Source: Steinernema hermaphroditum
Lineage: Eukaryota; Nematoda; Chromadorea; Rhabditida; Steinernematidae
Assembly: GCA_030435675.1 (NCBI GenBank)
Contig: CM059621.1
Location: 8,556,001-8,620,000 of the forward strand
DNA length: 64,000 nt
Reading direction: 5' to 3'
Under the pieces are notes generated by a model. It saw only the letters and a program-made list of their open reading frames with translations. It was not told the origin of the DNA and searched no databases. The position numbers were made by a program, and so were the translations under genes. Positions 1 to 9,424 of the stretch are shown one piece after another; within the stretch, counting starts at the first letter, position 1; every line of letters starts with the position of its first letter.

Positions 1-1
1 C

Positions 2-166
2 CATCTCCTCGTCTTCGATTTCTTCAACCACGGCTTCCGTTGTGATCTCGGCTTCTGTTTCTGTCTCCACCTCCACCGTGACTTCAGCATCGACTTCGGG
101 TGGCACTTCTTGCTGGGCGTCGAGCGCTTCAGGCTGCGCGCTCACGGTTTCCTCGGAACCTTCCAT
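2..166 (-). CDS. N-terminal piece of an acidic protein, cut by window edge
   Basis: The minus strand reads an open frame from an ATG at 166 to the window edge (55 codons seen). The protein starts MEGSEETVSAQPEALD and is very rich in Glu, Val and Thr, with almost no basic residues: a disordered acidic N-terminus. No family can be named. The rest lies outside the window. The start is the first ATG; upstream bases on the minus strand show no in-frame alternative nearby. It is divergently arranged with the MSP-domain gene that starts at 749, so the ~580 bases between may hold both promoters. Composition and open frame support coding, but the piece is short. Confidence 0.55.
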   Translation of the reverse strand, partial: MEGSEETVSAQPEALDAQQEVPPEVDAEVTVEVETETEAEITTEAVVEEIEDEEM

Positions 167-748
167 CGCTGACTTTCTGATTTGGACGTCAAGGGAGAGC
201 GGGAGAGGTCCGACCGAGAGGCAACCGCCAAATTATCGCTGTGATGTGGGAGGGTGCAGGGGACTCGCCTCGAGACCCACACTTCGTTTTCTCCATTGTC
301 GCGGAAGGATTTTCTGCAGAGTGCTCGGAGACTTGTCACACTTGCATGTTTTTGTAGAAAAATCGCTTGAGTGTCAACATAGCATTAACAGCTGGAAAGT
401 TTCTTGTTGACTTATGTTGAGTTTCATGCTTCGAACACTTCGTGCACCATTGAAGTGTGTACCGTAATTTCGGGGACTTTCCAAGTCGCGCTGCACTGTC
501 TCGTAGACTTGGACGTGAGATGCTGCAAAATTGGCAAAGTAGACGCAGACTGTCTGGAAGCGCACATAAAAGGCGGGTGCGGAGGCCGAGCGGCCCACTT
601 GTGGTCGCGTATCGGTTGGATCTGGTCGTCACCCGCCTGGACCCTCTCCGGAGCAACACAACCCCCACTACTCCAGCCGGAAGCTCGCCGTTTTGGAGCC
701 GTCCCTGCCGCCCTCGCTATGATTCTTGCTGCTTTGGGTGATGCCCAC
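167..748. other. Intergenic, probable divergent promoter region
   Basis: No coding exon is convincing here; overlapping frames on both strands have random composition. One copy of the dispersed TACCGTA heptamer lies near 460. The stretch separates two divergent genes and probably carries their promoters, but no TATA box was recognised. Confidence 0.4.
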
Positions 749-2035
749 ATGAGCACCCAGATGCTCGTCGTGGGTCTTCTGTTAGGAGTCTTCCTCATCT
801 CCGGATGTGGAAAGAAGCGACCAGCGCCGAAGCCTCAAGATGATCGCAAACACCCCCATGGAAAAAAGTCACGCAGTGGACACAAGAACGGACAGAAGAG
901 TGGAAAGGTTAACTATTCTTATGAACAATATTTATGTGTGATGTCATTTCAGTCAAGCCGTTCCAAGTCTGCTCATTCTGGAAAGTCCGGAAAGAGCGGT
1001 AAGTCCGGAAAATCTGCAAAGTCCGGAAAGTCTGGCAAGTCCAAAAAATCGTCGAAGTCTTCGAAATCATCGAAGTCATCGAAATCCAAGTCATCGCAGA
1101 AGTCAGCTCGCAAAGGAGGAAAAAAGAGCAAGAAGGAACAGCCTGTTGCTGGCCTCCCTCCTATTGCTCCTGTGGTGGGATCTACCGACCCCAAAAACCA
1201 GAAGCCTGTCGATCCTACGCCTCAAGTTCAGGTCGCCGATAACAACAATAAGGTGGAGAAGAAGGATGAAGTAAGTCGTTTTAGTAATTGTTTCCTAACA
1301 AAGATGTTATAGGTGAGTCAGAAGATGTGCGCCACGCAGCCAAGTCAGAAGGAAGAGGGCTCTGGCGTGAAAGCAACGAAGACTGGTAAGTATCACCATA
1401 TTTGCAGTATAGTTTTTTTTGTCCTGTGTGTGCACGCTTTTGGTGGGGTTTTCAGGTGAGTTCTCCTCCAGACTGACTCCAGTGGAGATTCAGCTGTTGC
1501 CCAAGCTGTACCCGAATCTCTCTTTCTACAAACATCTGCGAGGACTTCCACGCATTGCAGAAGGTGCAATCAAGAACTACATGATATTTTATATATTTCC
1601 TTTACATGCAATATTTGTTTATCTTATGCGCCATTTTCTATTTTTGCATATCCATCGTATGATCGTCGGTCTTAACGCCATCTTTCAGATTCTTCTGCCA
1701 AGGAATTCAAAATGGAACCCGGAGAGCTGCGCTGGAGTTCTAACGGCGGCTTGCAGAAGATCACCATTTCTAACACATCCGGAAATCGTCAGGCCATCAA
1801 GGTGAAATGCTCCGACAACAATCTCTACCGAGTCAATCCGGTGTACGCCTTCGTTGAGCCAGGAAAGAATCTGAACGTCGATATTGTTCGTCAAAATGGA
1901 GGAGCGAAGGTGGACAAGATCGTCTTTGTCACTGCGAAGGCAGAACAAGCCGACACATGCCCGCAGAAGCTATTTGTACAAGGTACCACCAATCCAATGA
2001 TGGTTCTTCCTCTCCTTGCCCAACCTGCTCAGTAG
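749..2035 (+). CDS. Membrane-anchored or secreted protein with Lys/Ser-rich stalk and C-terminal MSP domain
   Basis: Five exons: 749-907, 953-1270, 1313-1385, 1456-1563, 1689-2035 (334 aa). Residues ~1-23 form a hydrophobic segment followed by Gly-Cys-Gly-Lys-Lys, a signal anchor or signal peptide. Residues ~25-150 are a low-complexity Ser-Gly-Lys / Ser-Ser-Lys stalk. The last ~110 residues match the major sperm protein (MSP) fold: a KITISNTS-like strand, RQAIKVKCSDNNLYRVNP, PVYAFVEPG and a DKIVFV strand, the hallmarks of MSP/SSP-type domains. MSP domains are known for sperm motility filaments and as VAP-like adaptors. A basic stalk plus MSP domain behind a membrane segment is unusual. An in-frame ATG at 719 would add ten residues; 749 directly precedes the hydrophobic segment. 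The function of this combination is not known to me. Confidence 0.8.
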
Positions 2036-2753
2036 ATCCGTACTATTGTCGTAATAAACATGTTTTGTGACATGTTTGCGTAAATGGCATGTGTCGGTGT
2101 ATGTGTAAGGGGTGCAAATGTTTATCGCCATGATATCTGAAGAGCTTTTTTGAGTTACGAGCGCTAACCTCAGGGTTAAATTTGTTTGGAACTTCAACAG
2201 ACTCCGAAATTAATTTCGAAGACGAGAACTCCAGGTGAGCTTTTTCGGAATGTGAGAAGGATCAATCGAGTATATATGATCTGTTGGATGTAAGGAACTG
2301 TTGAGGTCACTTGCCGTAAAATTTTTCCTGTGTCTCTCAAACTCTTTCTTTGTGTTCATGCAACATCTCGGCAACATCCTAATGTTAAATGATCATACGG
2401 AAGAATGCGCAGTTCTAAACAAATTAAATCCCGAAACGCTCCCCTTTCTCATTTGCAGGAAGTGCGCTCACGCTTCAACCGGTCTGCTGCAGCGTATCGC
2501 TCCGCGCGGGGCGCAGTGGTCCGTGATCTTTACTCAGTGCTGCCTTCCTTGGCATTGTACCTCTCCAGTTCGATTTCGCCCTTACCAAGTCCATTCAATT
2601 TTCACTTTCGAGACATTTGTATATAGACTGTCTCGTATAGACTGTCTCGTCTGCCTCCACGGTATGTCTTAAAATCATATGTAGACACTTTCGAGCATCC
2701 CTCTTTCATTTGTGGTGAGTCATCTCCTAGTGAAAGGTCGACTCAATTCCGTG
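2036..2753. other. Intergenic region
   Basis: 3' flank of the MSP gene and upstream region of the next gene. A 14-base unit (atagactgtctcgt) is repeated twice in tandem near 2623-2650. Short reading frames here look random. Nothing else recognised. Confidence 0.4.
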
Positions 2754-3865
2754 ATGTTGCGCGAGTTAACAATCGTTCTCCTCGCGTCGTCCGTTGGCTT
2801 TGGCCTCATGCCGGACGAAAGTGTTCCCTACACATACGGTTCGCTTTCTTCGTTCTCTTCACGCCTTATTTATCTTTTGCAGAGCCTAGAGCAACGTGTC
2901 TCCGTGGGAGGAAGCCTGTTCCCCTGGAGCCTTACGTCATAGAAATTCCACTTGGTCATCCAGTGACTCTCAAATGTAATGCCTACGAAAAAGTCAAGAA
3001 GGAACGTATTCCGCTGGTCCCAGCTGAGTGTCCTCTGGACGGACATGTATGGGAGTTACCGCGTTCAAACGCTTCTGAGCCTCCGGCTGTGGTATGGTCT
3101 ACTACGATAGACAAAAAGTTTGCTAAAGAGCAGTAAGTTTTTTTAAAGCTTCACAAGCATATGGGACTGTTTCAGCTTTACGATGAAAGAAGATTACTCC
3201 CTCGTCGGCTACTTTATGCAGCTAGCTCACAATGACTCCTTCGACTGTCACGTCCTCACAGAGCATGGAGAGTACATGTCTCGAGTCACAATCGGTGAGC
3301 TTTCACTGTTGACTTTAAGCTAATGAACCTCTATTCAGTCATTCAAGACTGCAATACCCATACGGAGCTGGACACCATAACAAAACTCGATTATCTTCGC
3401 GTCTTGTGGAACCGTCGAAATCCGTGCAAATACGGCGGGTGCTTCGTCGACAAAGTCGACTCCTACGACTCTCTCCGATGCAAATGCGTCGAACAGTACA
3501 CCGGCGACTTCTGCGACAGTGAGTGATTAATTGATTGCTTGCCCTGACCGCTTCGTTTCAGTTGAGACACCGGGAGCCATTGAGAGGGAGTTCTTGTTCT
3601 ACTCACCCCTCTTTGGTCACGTCTTTGCCAACGTTTTCTTTATCATCCTCAACTGCATCTACAATAGAATGAGGTTTGTCCATGTCTTACTTCGGATGTC
3701 TAAGTTTCCGCTTTCAGAAAGGGTACTCGTATTAGCTTGGTGGACGAGGTACCTAATGTGGGAAAGCCTGCTGAAGACATGATGTTGCTCTATCCGGCTG
3801 CGTACCTCGAAGCCACACCAGAACAGGCGCGCCCTAAGGACGACAAGGTCCCTGGCAAGGCTTGA
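2754..3865 (+). CDS. Secreted/type I membrane protein with Ig-like and EGF-like domains
   Basis: Six exons: 2754-2838, 2883-3132, 3176-3294, 3339-3518, 3562-3673, 3718-3865 (297 aa). An N-terminal signal peptide (MLRELTIVLLASSVGFG) is followed by an Ig-like region with the expected features: a Cys in VTLKCNAY, a Trp in VVWST, and a late Cys in DSFDCHV. Six cysteines then form an EGF-like module ending in LRCKCVEQYTGDFC. After it comes a hydrophobic stretch (around HVFANVFFIILNCIY), probably a membrane span, and a ~50-residue cytoplasmic tail. Ig+EGF+TM is the layout of neuregulin-like or cell-recognition proteins; I cannot assign an orthologue. All junctions use GT-AG and keep frame. The first donor (G/GTTCGC) is weak. 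Confidence 0.8.
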
Positions 3866-4145
3866 GATAACTCGAAACCTTCAAATTCCTAATTGTGTAT
3901 ATATTTATATTTATTACGGCCGCAGTCATTTTGTGCACAAATACTTTGAAATGCTACAAGCTATTTAATTTGTGGAACCTTCCAATCGGTGTCTAATCGC
4001 CATTTCCGAATGAATCCCAGAGGTTAATTGCATCAGTGCTCAGGCAGCGGCTGGGATTGATCGCTAAAGTGATTAATCGCAAGGTCCCAGAAAGAATGCT
4101 GGCGACATGATAAAAATGTATTCGTCAGGATCGCAAGTAAAGGCT

Positions 4146-5064
4146 TTACTCAGAATTGACATGAGCTGTGCCGTCTTCCGGAGGGGCGGATGGCATAGTG
4201 TCGAGCGAGGGAAGGTCCGTCGGCGAGGACTCCGCTCGAGGCGCAGGCCGAGTTCGCGGAAGATAGCGTCTGTAGTGTTCTGAGTAGAAACGCTGTTGTC
4301 TGAGGAAGTCGTCAAAACTCCGGAAGTGAGGAGGTGGGTAGGGGTTGTAGGAGGAGGGGATCCAGTCGTTGTTGTACGGGACGGCGAAGACCGCCCCGCG
4401 GGGTTCAGCACCCGTCAGCTCCGGTCTCCTCTTCAGGACTTTCTTCTGCTTCATCTCCTGCCGCCTTCTGTCACCCTCCTTGTCCCGCTTCGCCAGATCT
4501 TCGATCTCCTTCGAGCTCTGCGGGAGTCTCCGCCGCTCGACGTCAAAGGGTCCCCAGGAACCGTCGAACAGAGCGTCCAAAATCTCTGCAACTCCTCTGT
4601 CAACCTCAAGTAGCACGACATTGACCTACCAGGGCGCGCCATCACCGTCTCCACCAGTTTGCGAAGCCTCTTGTCGCCGCGTATGGCGTCGAGTTCCGCG
4701 TCGAGGATCGTCTTCGACGCCTCGAGGACGCCCCAGAGGCACTTGTTGTTCTCGTCGTTGCGCTCCGAGACGATCTCCGGCGCCTTCGAGAGCTCCGAGC
4801 GGATGTTCTTCTCGTAGTTCGTCCTTCGGTCACCACTTCCGACGAGTTCCGGGAAGTGGGCACTGGAAGAGGGGGGGGCGATTACGGTAGGGGAGTACTC
4901 GAGCAGTACCTGACAAAGGGGTAAACGACACAGACGGGGAGCTCCTTGGCATTGTAGTTCTTTTGTGTGAGGTGGAAGACGAGCTTTTTGCTGATCGGGT
5001 TCTTGGGCCGCGGCATCGCTCTGACCCCTTGATTTGGCCGCAGATTAGTCGGTTTAGAAGCCAA
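4146..5064 (-). CDS. Unrecognised charged protein (orphan)
   Basis: Three exons on the minus strand: 5064-4910, 4862-4630, 4585-4146 (275 aa). All junctions are GT-AG in frame; the first intron (4863-4909) holds the dispersed motif ATTACGGTAG. The protein begins either MASKPTNLRP or 16 codons later at MPRPKNPISK (5016), which looks like a better start. It is rich in charged residues, with a helical middle (RRQEMKQKKVLKRR) and a C-terminal segment rich in Tyr, Pro and Arg (PSSYNPYPPPHF, EHYRRYLPRTRP). No membrane segment or signal peptide is seen and I do not recognise the family. Its 5' end is ~200 bases from the divergent gene starting at 5267, so they may share a promoter. Confidence 0.65.
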
Positions 5065-5266
5065 ATAGGAGTGGTGTGGGGAGAGAAGCGATGCTCAACA
5101 GTTTGAGGTAGCAATGCCTCTAAAGTGCGATCCGACTCCCAGAATCCTGCAGAAAGCAGACACCCTGCAGCGATGTCTGCAGACACTCCTCGCTGCTCGG
5201 CATTCGCCTCCTTTCGAGCCCGCGAGCGGTCGAACTCCTCATTTCCAAATTGTTTTTCTGAATGCG

Positions 5267-5669
5267 ATGGCGCCCCTCGTGGAGTTGCTGGCCGCGCTTC
5301 TCAGCGCCGCTCTCCTTCCGCTCGTTGTCTTCGGCTGCTCTTCGGCGAAGTCGAAGCCGGCCTCGACGCCGAACACCTCGGGGGCTGTGACACCTACCAA
5401 GGGCCAAGAGTTGGGCACGCCGCCAAAGGTATCACCGCCGAAGGGATCACCGAAGAAGAAGAAGAAGAAGGAGACCTCGCAGTGCCACACAATGAGTAGC
5501 AATGACACGGACCTCACCTCGCTGAACATGCAGAAGATCATGGCCCAGTAGGCGCCGCTTCACCCGCATCATCTAATCTTCTGCTTTCAGGACGCAGGCC
5601 GAAGTGGATCTGAAGGCGAAGAACCCGGCCGAATCAAAGAAGCCGCTGAATCGCGCCCGGGAGCACTGA
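5267..5669 (+). CDS. Small Lys/Pro-rich membrane or secreted protein
   Basis: Two exons: 5267-5547 and 5591-5669 (119 aa), joined by a 43-base GT-AG intron. It starts MAPLVELLAALLSAALLP, a strong hydrophobic signal/anchor, followed by CSSAKSKPAST, a Pro/Thr/Ser/Gly-rich stretch and a six-lysine run, then a short polar C-terminus. The layout (hydrophobic N-terminus, one Cys, then Lys/Ser/Pro stalk) recalls the start of the MSP-domain gene at 749, but no MSP domain follows. In-frame codons extend upstream to 5114; 5267 was chosen because it begins the hydrophobic segment. Function unknown. Confidence 0.6.
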
Positions 5670-8600
5670 GGGTCATCTCGGAAATGTTTCTCGCGAAGTA
5701 GATTGAGTAAAGTTCCTTCTTTTGTGCACGATCTAGGGTTCTCTCTGGAAGGGTCGATTTGGGATCAGAAGGGAGCAGGCGTTGAAGAGAAGAACTTTAC
5801 AGATTGTTTTCTCTCTTCGTCACCATCCTGCAAAGAGTTAATTTTCAGAGTCATCTCCAAAACAGGATGCTCGCTCTCCTTTAAAAAAAACATGCGAACC
5901 ACCTTCCCTCTCTCCAACAGGGGCTCCCAGAGAGATTCTCCTCGAAAAGGCTCAAAAAACCGAAAAGAAGGCCTTCCTTCGGTCTGTTTTCGTCGATCGC
6001 CGCTTCGATCCGCGGCCTCGTTCGGACTTCTGTTTACCTTCGCGGTTTCTGCGCTCATTAGGGCGCCGAACGATTCATCACGGGAGTCGGCGGATGCAAC
6101 TCGGCGTGGAATGCCGTCGAGGGGCGCGTGGACCTGTTTTTGCGCTCCCCGCCCGCCCGGCGGCGCCTTCGACGGCGACCTTCCGACGCCCGAAGACGCG
6201 CGCTTCGGCTATCCTCGACGACGCCATGGCCTACTACAGACATCGGTGAGTTCTTTGAATCGTCCGAGGGGGTACGGTACTCGGGAATGAGCGAACCTTC
6301 TTTCGAGTTATCGATTTGGGTCATCGAGGGGTTCCCAAACTCTTTTTCTTTGTGGAAAACACGTAGAACCGCCAGGTTTGTTCCAAGTGCAGTCATTTTC
6401 CGAAGAGGACACTCATTTGTTAGCTTTCCTCTGCATTTGCAAAGAGACATTTTTCGGAGAACGCTTCCACTAGTTACTCGTTCCGAAGAATAGCGACCTG
6501 TTGGGACCTCTTGGAGGCTGCTTTGGAAGTGTTCCCATCGAGAAGAATTTGGATCTGATATGTTTTGGCGTTTTTCGGTTTTCATTATAAACGAATTTGA
6601 CGATGGAAACAAGAGTCGCCCGAAAGCGGCGCTTCTTCTGCTTAGAAATGCGCATTTTGCTTCTCCTCGCATTTCCGACGAGGTCGCCTTTTAGTTCCTT
6701 CTTAGAGCGGTTCAGAGGTGTTTCCCCTTAATGCTGATCCATCAGAACTTCTTTCCGAACTCTAGGCAGAAAGTGCTTCTGACTTTCGCAGTAGGACGGC
6801 AACTTCGAGTGACCTCTGGCCACTCGAAAAGTCCGAACTTCTCGTCTACGTGGTCCTAGAAACGTTCCTTTCAAAGTCGATGTTCGGAAGGTGATTTGCA
6901 TAACGAGGTTTGAGTCTGTCGCTGTTGGCTCCAAAAGTTGTCGATTTGTGTTCTTGTGAGCTCTCAGAAGTGGACGTGGACTTCGTCGAAGGTCAGTTTT
7001 TTATCTGTGGCACATCGTTGAATGCATGACTACAGCAGACAGATCCCTTCCCTAACACGCAACCGTTTTTATCCTTAGGACTCCCCAGAGCTCTTCCTCC
7101 AGTCCAAAGATCGCCAGTTGGCGCGTTAATTGTATAAACCCGGCTGCGCGCGAATTCGCGCCCTCCAGATAATAAAAGCCATGTAGCCCATAGGCCTGCG
7201 GGCGGCAAGATTGACGCTCATGTAAATGGCTGAAGTGGGCGAACAAAACTGTAAAATTTCAGGAAACTCGAACCGACATCTCTGCTGGTTACAAAATAGG
7301 CAAAAAAATTACTAAAAACTGCGAAAACCTGGCATCGCCAGAGACATAGCGGAAGTAAAGCACCACGCTCTCAAGTGTCTGTGTGGCTCATTGCGAACGT
7401 TCTTAGTTTGTAAGCGGGCGGTGTCGGGTCCGGTTCTCATCGGAGTCGTTATTTTGTGTAGGTGTTTTCTCCGTGCTCACGGAAAAACACACACACACAA
7501 ACAGACCAACGGACCCGTCGGTTCTCCGTTTATATATAGCGTTTGCTCTAAAGGCCTTTATATGCAGAGCCATTCGAAGTGCTCTGGAGTGCTCGTTTCC
7601 AGCAAAGTGCATCCCTCGAGCGGTTCCCTGCCCCTTGTTCGTTGACCAAAGCTGAAGTCTGATTTCTTGGGAATCCACAAAGACGCCGCGGTGTAACCCA
7701 CTGGAAGATGCCAGATTGAACGGGTTTTCCCCGTCTAGCCCAGATGTAAAGACATAAAATTGTTTGCGGTCATAATTCAGCGCTCGGGGAGGGTCAACTA
7801 GGGGAGTTGTCGAAAAACAAAGACAAGAACACACAAACAAGGGCGCCTCTAATCTGATGATGTTTTCCATCTCTCGCCCCCTAGCCCCAAAGTACATCCA
7901 CAAACACATCCCTTCTGAGTGTCTCCAGGCACTCTTATCAGGAGCACCTTGATGTCGTGGGGTTGGAATGGAACACGTCCAGGATTCACCATCCCGTGCC
8001 AAGTGCCCCTTCAACAAAGCGTTGTCTAAAAAGTGGACTCTAGAGCAGAGCGGCCCTAATCTCTTTGTCTTCCTCCGAATCCGAAGTGCGCGTAAACAGC
8101 GCTTCTTCCCAAAGGGCGCCAAATCGCCGTCGACGTCCCACTCACCCTTTCGGGCCTTCTCGGAGTGCCTACAGTTAGTGACGCAGCACAGGCTTATCGT
8201 CTCTCGGCCCGTGTTTACCTTGTGACTCCAAATTGGCGCAATCGCCGTCGGCGATCGTCCGCTGATCGATAACGCCGGATCCTCGCTCCGCTTTGCTACT
8301 TTACGAGTTTCTAAATGCGTCTTCCCTGGACGTGAGATGGCAATCTCCGACTCTGCTTTGCCCCTCGCCCGCATAGGAGGCGACTGATTTGAGGCAACTT
8401 GCCTTTGTATTCTGTTTTATCTATTTGGTATTAAAGACTTCCCCTTAGCCAGGCAGAGCCCCTAACTCTGCGACGCGATTCTCCCATCGGCTGACCCGTT
8501 TTGTGGAAACGTGCGTTCTAATGCGATTATGCGTGATTCCGAAGGGTAGCCGTCACTTCTTCCGATCGATTCGATTCGGACGATGGCTGGAGATGGCGCG

Positions 8601-9424
8601 GGGAAGACACCGAAGTTCGTTTTAAAGCGAGAATGGACAATGGAAACGCTCCTCTGTAGTGCATCCCTGTTGACTGTTTACATTTCGATCAACTTCTGTT
8701 TTCCACTCCTAAAGTGCTCGTCGAGGAATCGATTGTGCGCCGAACGGTTTTTGGTTGGTGAACGGTCTCTTTGGGTGTTTGAGACGACTGTGGCTAAGTA
8801 GGTACTCAATGAGAAGCGCCTACAATCTCAACTACGTTTGAGTTCCACAGGCTTTATGAAAGCGCCAGGGCTATCAGTGCAGCTATGAAAGTCAGCGCGG
8901 TGGTCAACCGGAAATCGTCAGGGCGTCCACAATAAATGGAAGTTGCCTCCCAAAGACAAAACTCAGCGTGCAGCCTTCCCAAGCAGTGCACTCCTCTTCC
9001 TCGCACTCAACACTGCGCAAACAACGGTCGTTGTTTTCGTCGGAATCTGGATTTCGGCGCCGTTTTACGGTAAATCATCTCGGCTCGACGGTTTCCGATT
9101 GTCCACTGGCGTCGGACCCATAAATGCTAATTACTCGGTTTGTGGTTGAGTGACACCGGGAATCCATCCCCTTTTGAGTCGTTCTGCGCCACGAGATTCC
9201 TCCCATCCGGGGACATGTCTTCCCGCTCCTATAATTGGCCCTGTGGGTTTGTTTTTGAGTGGCCGTCACTCCGCTTCATTAGCGATTCTTTTGCGCGCTT
9301 CGCTTTTTAATTTGACGACTCCGCGATGTGGTCGGCGGTTTCCGTGTTCGGAACCAAATTCTGGCAAAGGTTCGAGAGTCTCCGAAGACGAGACGACACC
9401 TCTAAACGGGCACCTTTCAGCATC
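5670..9424. other. Gene-poor stretch, probably upstream/first intron of the GTPase gene
   Basis: No supported protein-coding gene apart from the short candidate exon at 6226-6245. Several long open frames exist, up to 323 codons on the minus strand at 7403-8374, but their composition is random and no motif is recognisable. A CA-rich run lies near 7486-7505. The stretch may be regulatory DNA and first intron of the GTPase gene if the alternative start is used. Confidence 0.4.
6226..6245 (+). other. Candidate alternative first coding exon (MAYYRH...) of the GTPase gene
   Basis: The bases gccATGGCC give an excellent start context, and after only 20 coding bases comes a consensus donor (CATCG/GTGAGT). 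The phase (2) fits exactly the acceptor CACCTTTCAG at 9411-9420, which would give MAYYRHRIM then SEPPPP, in frame with the GTPase start at 9425. The intron would be ~3.2 kb. This rests on signal quality and phase only; no transcript evidence. Confidence 0.35.

Noticed and set aside
5703..6290. 195-codon plus-strand frame
   Set aside because: No motif, low-quality composition, and it overlaps the better-supported short exon signal at 6226 in another frame.
7403..8374. 323-codon minus-strand open frame
   Set aside because: Composition is random, no domain or motif, no splice-compatible neighbours; such length is expected by chance in this GC-rich, stop-poor DNA.
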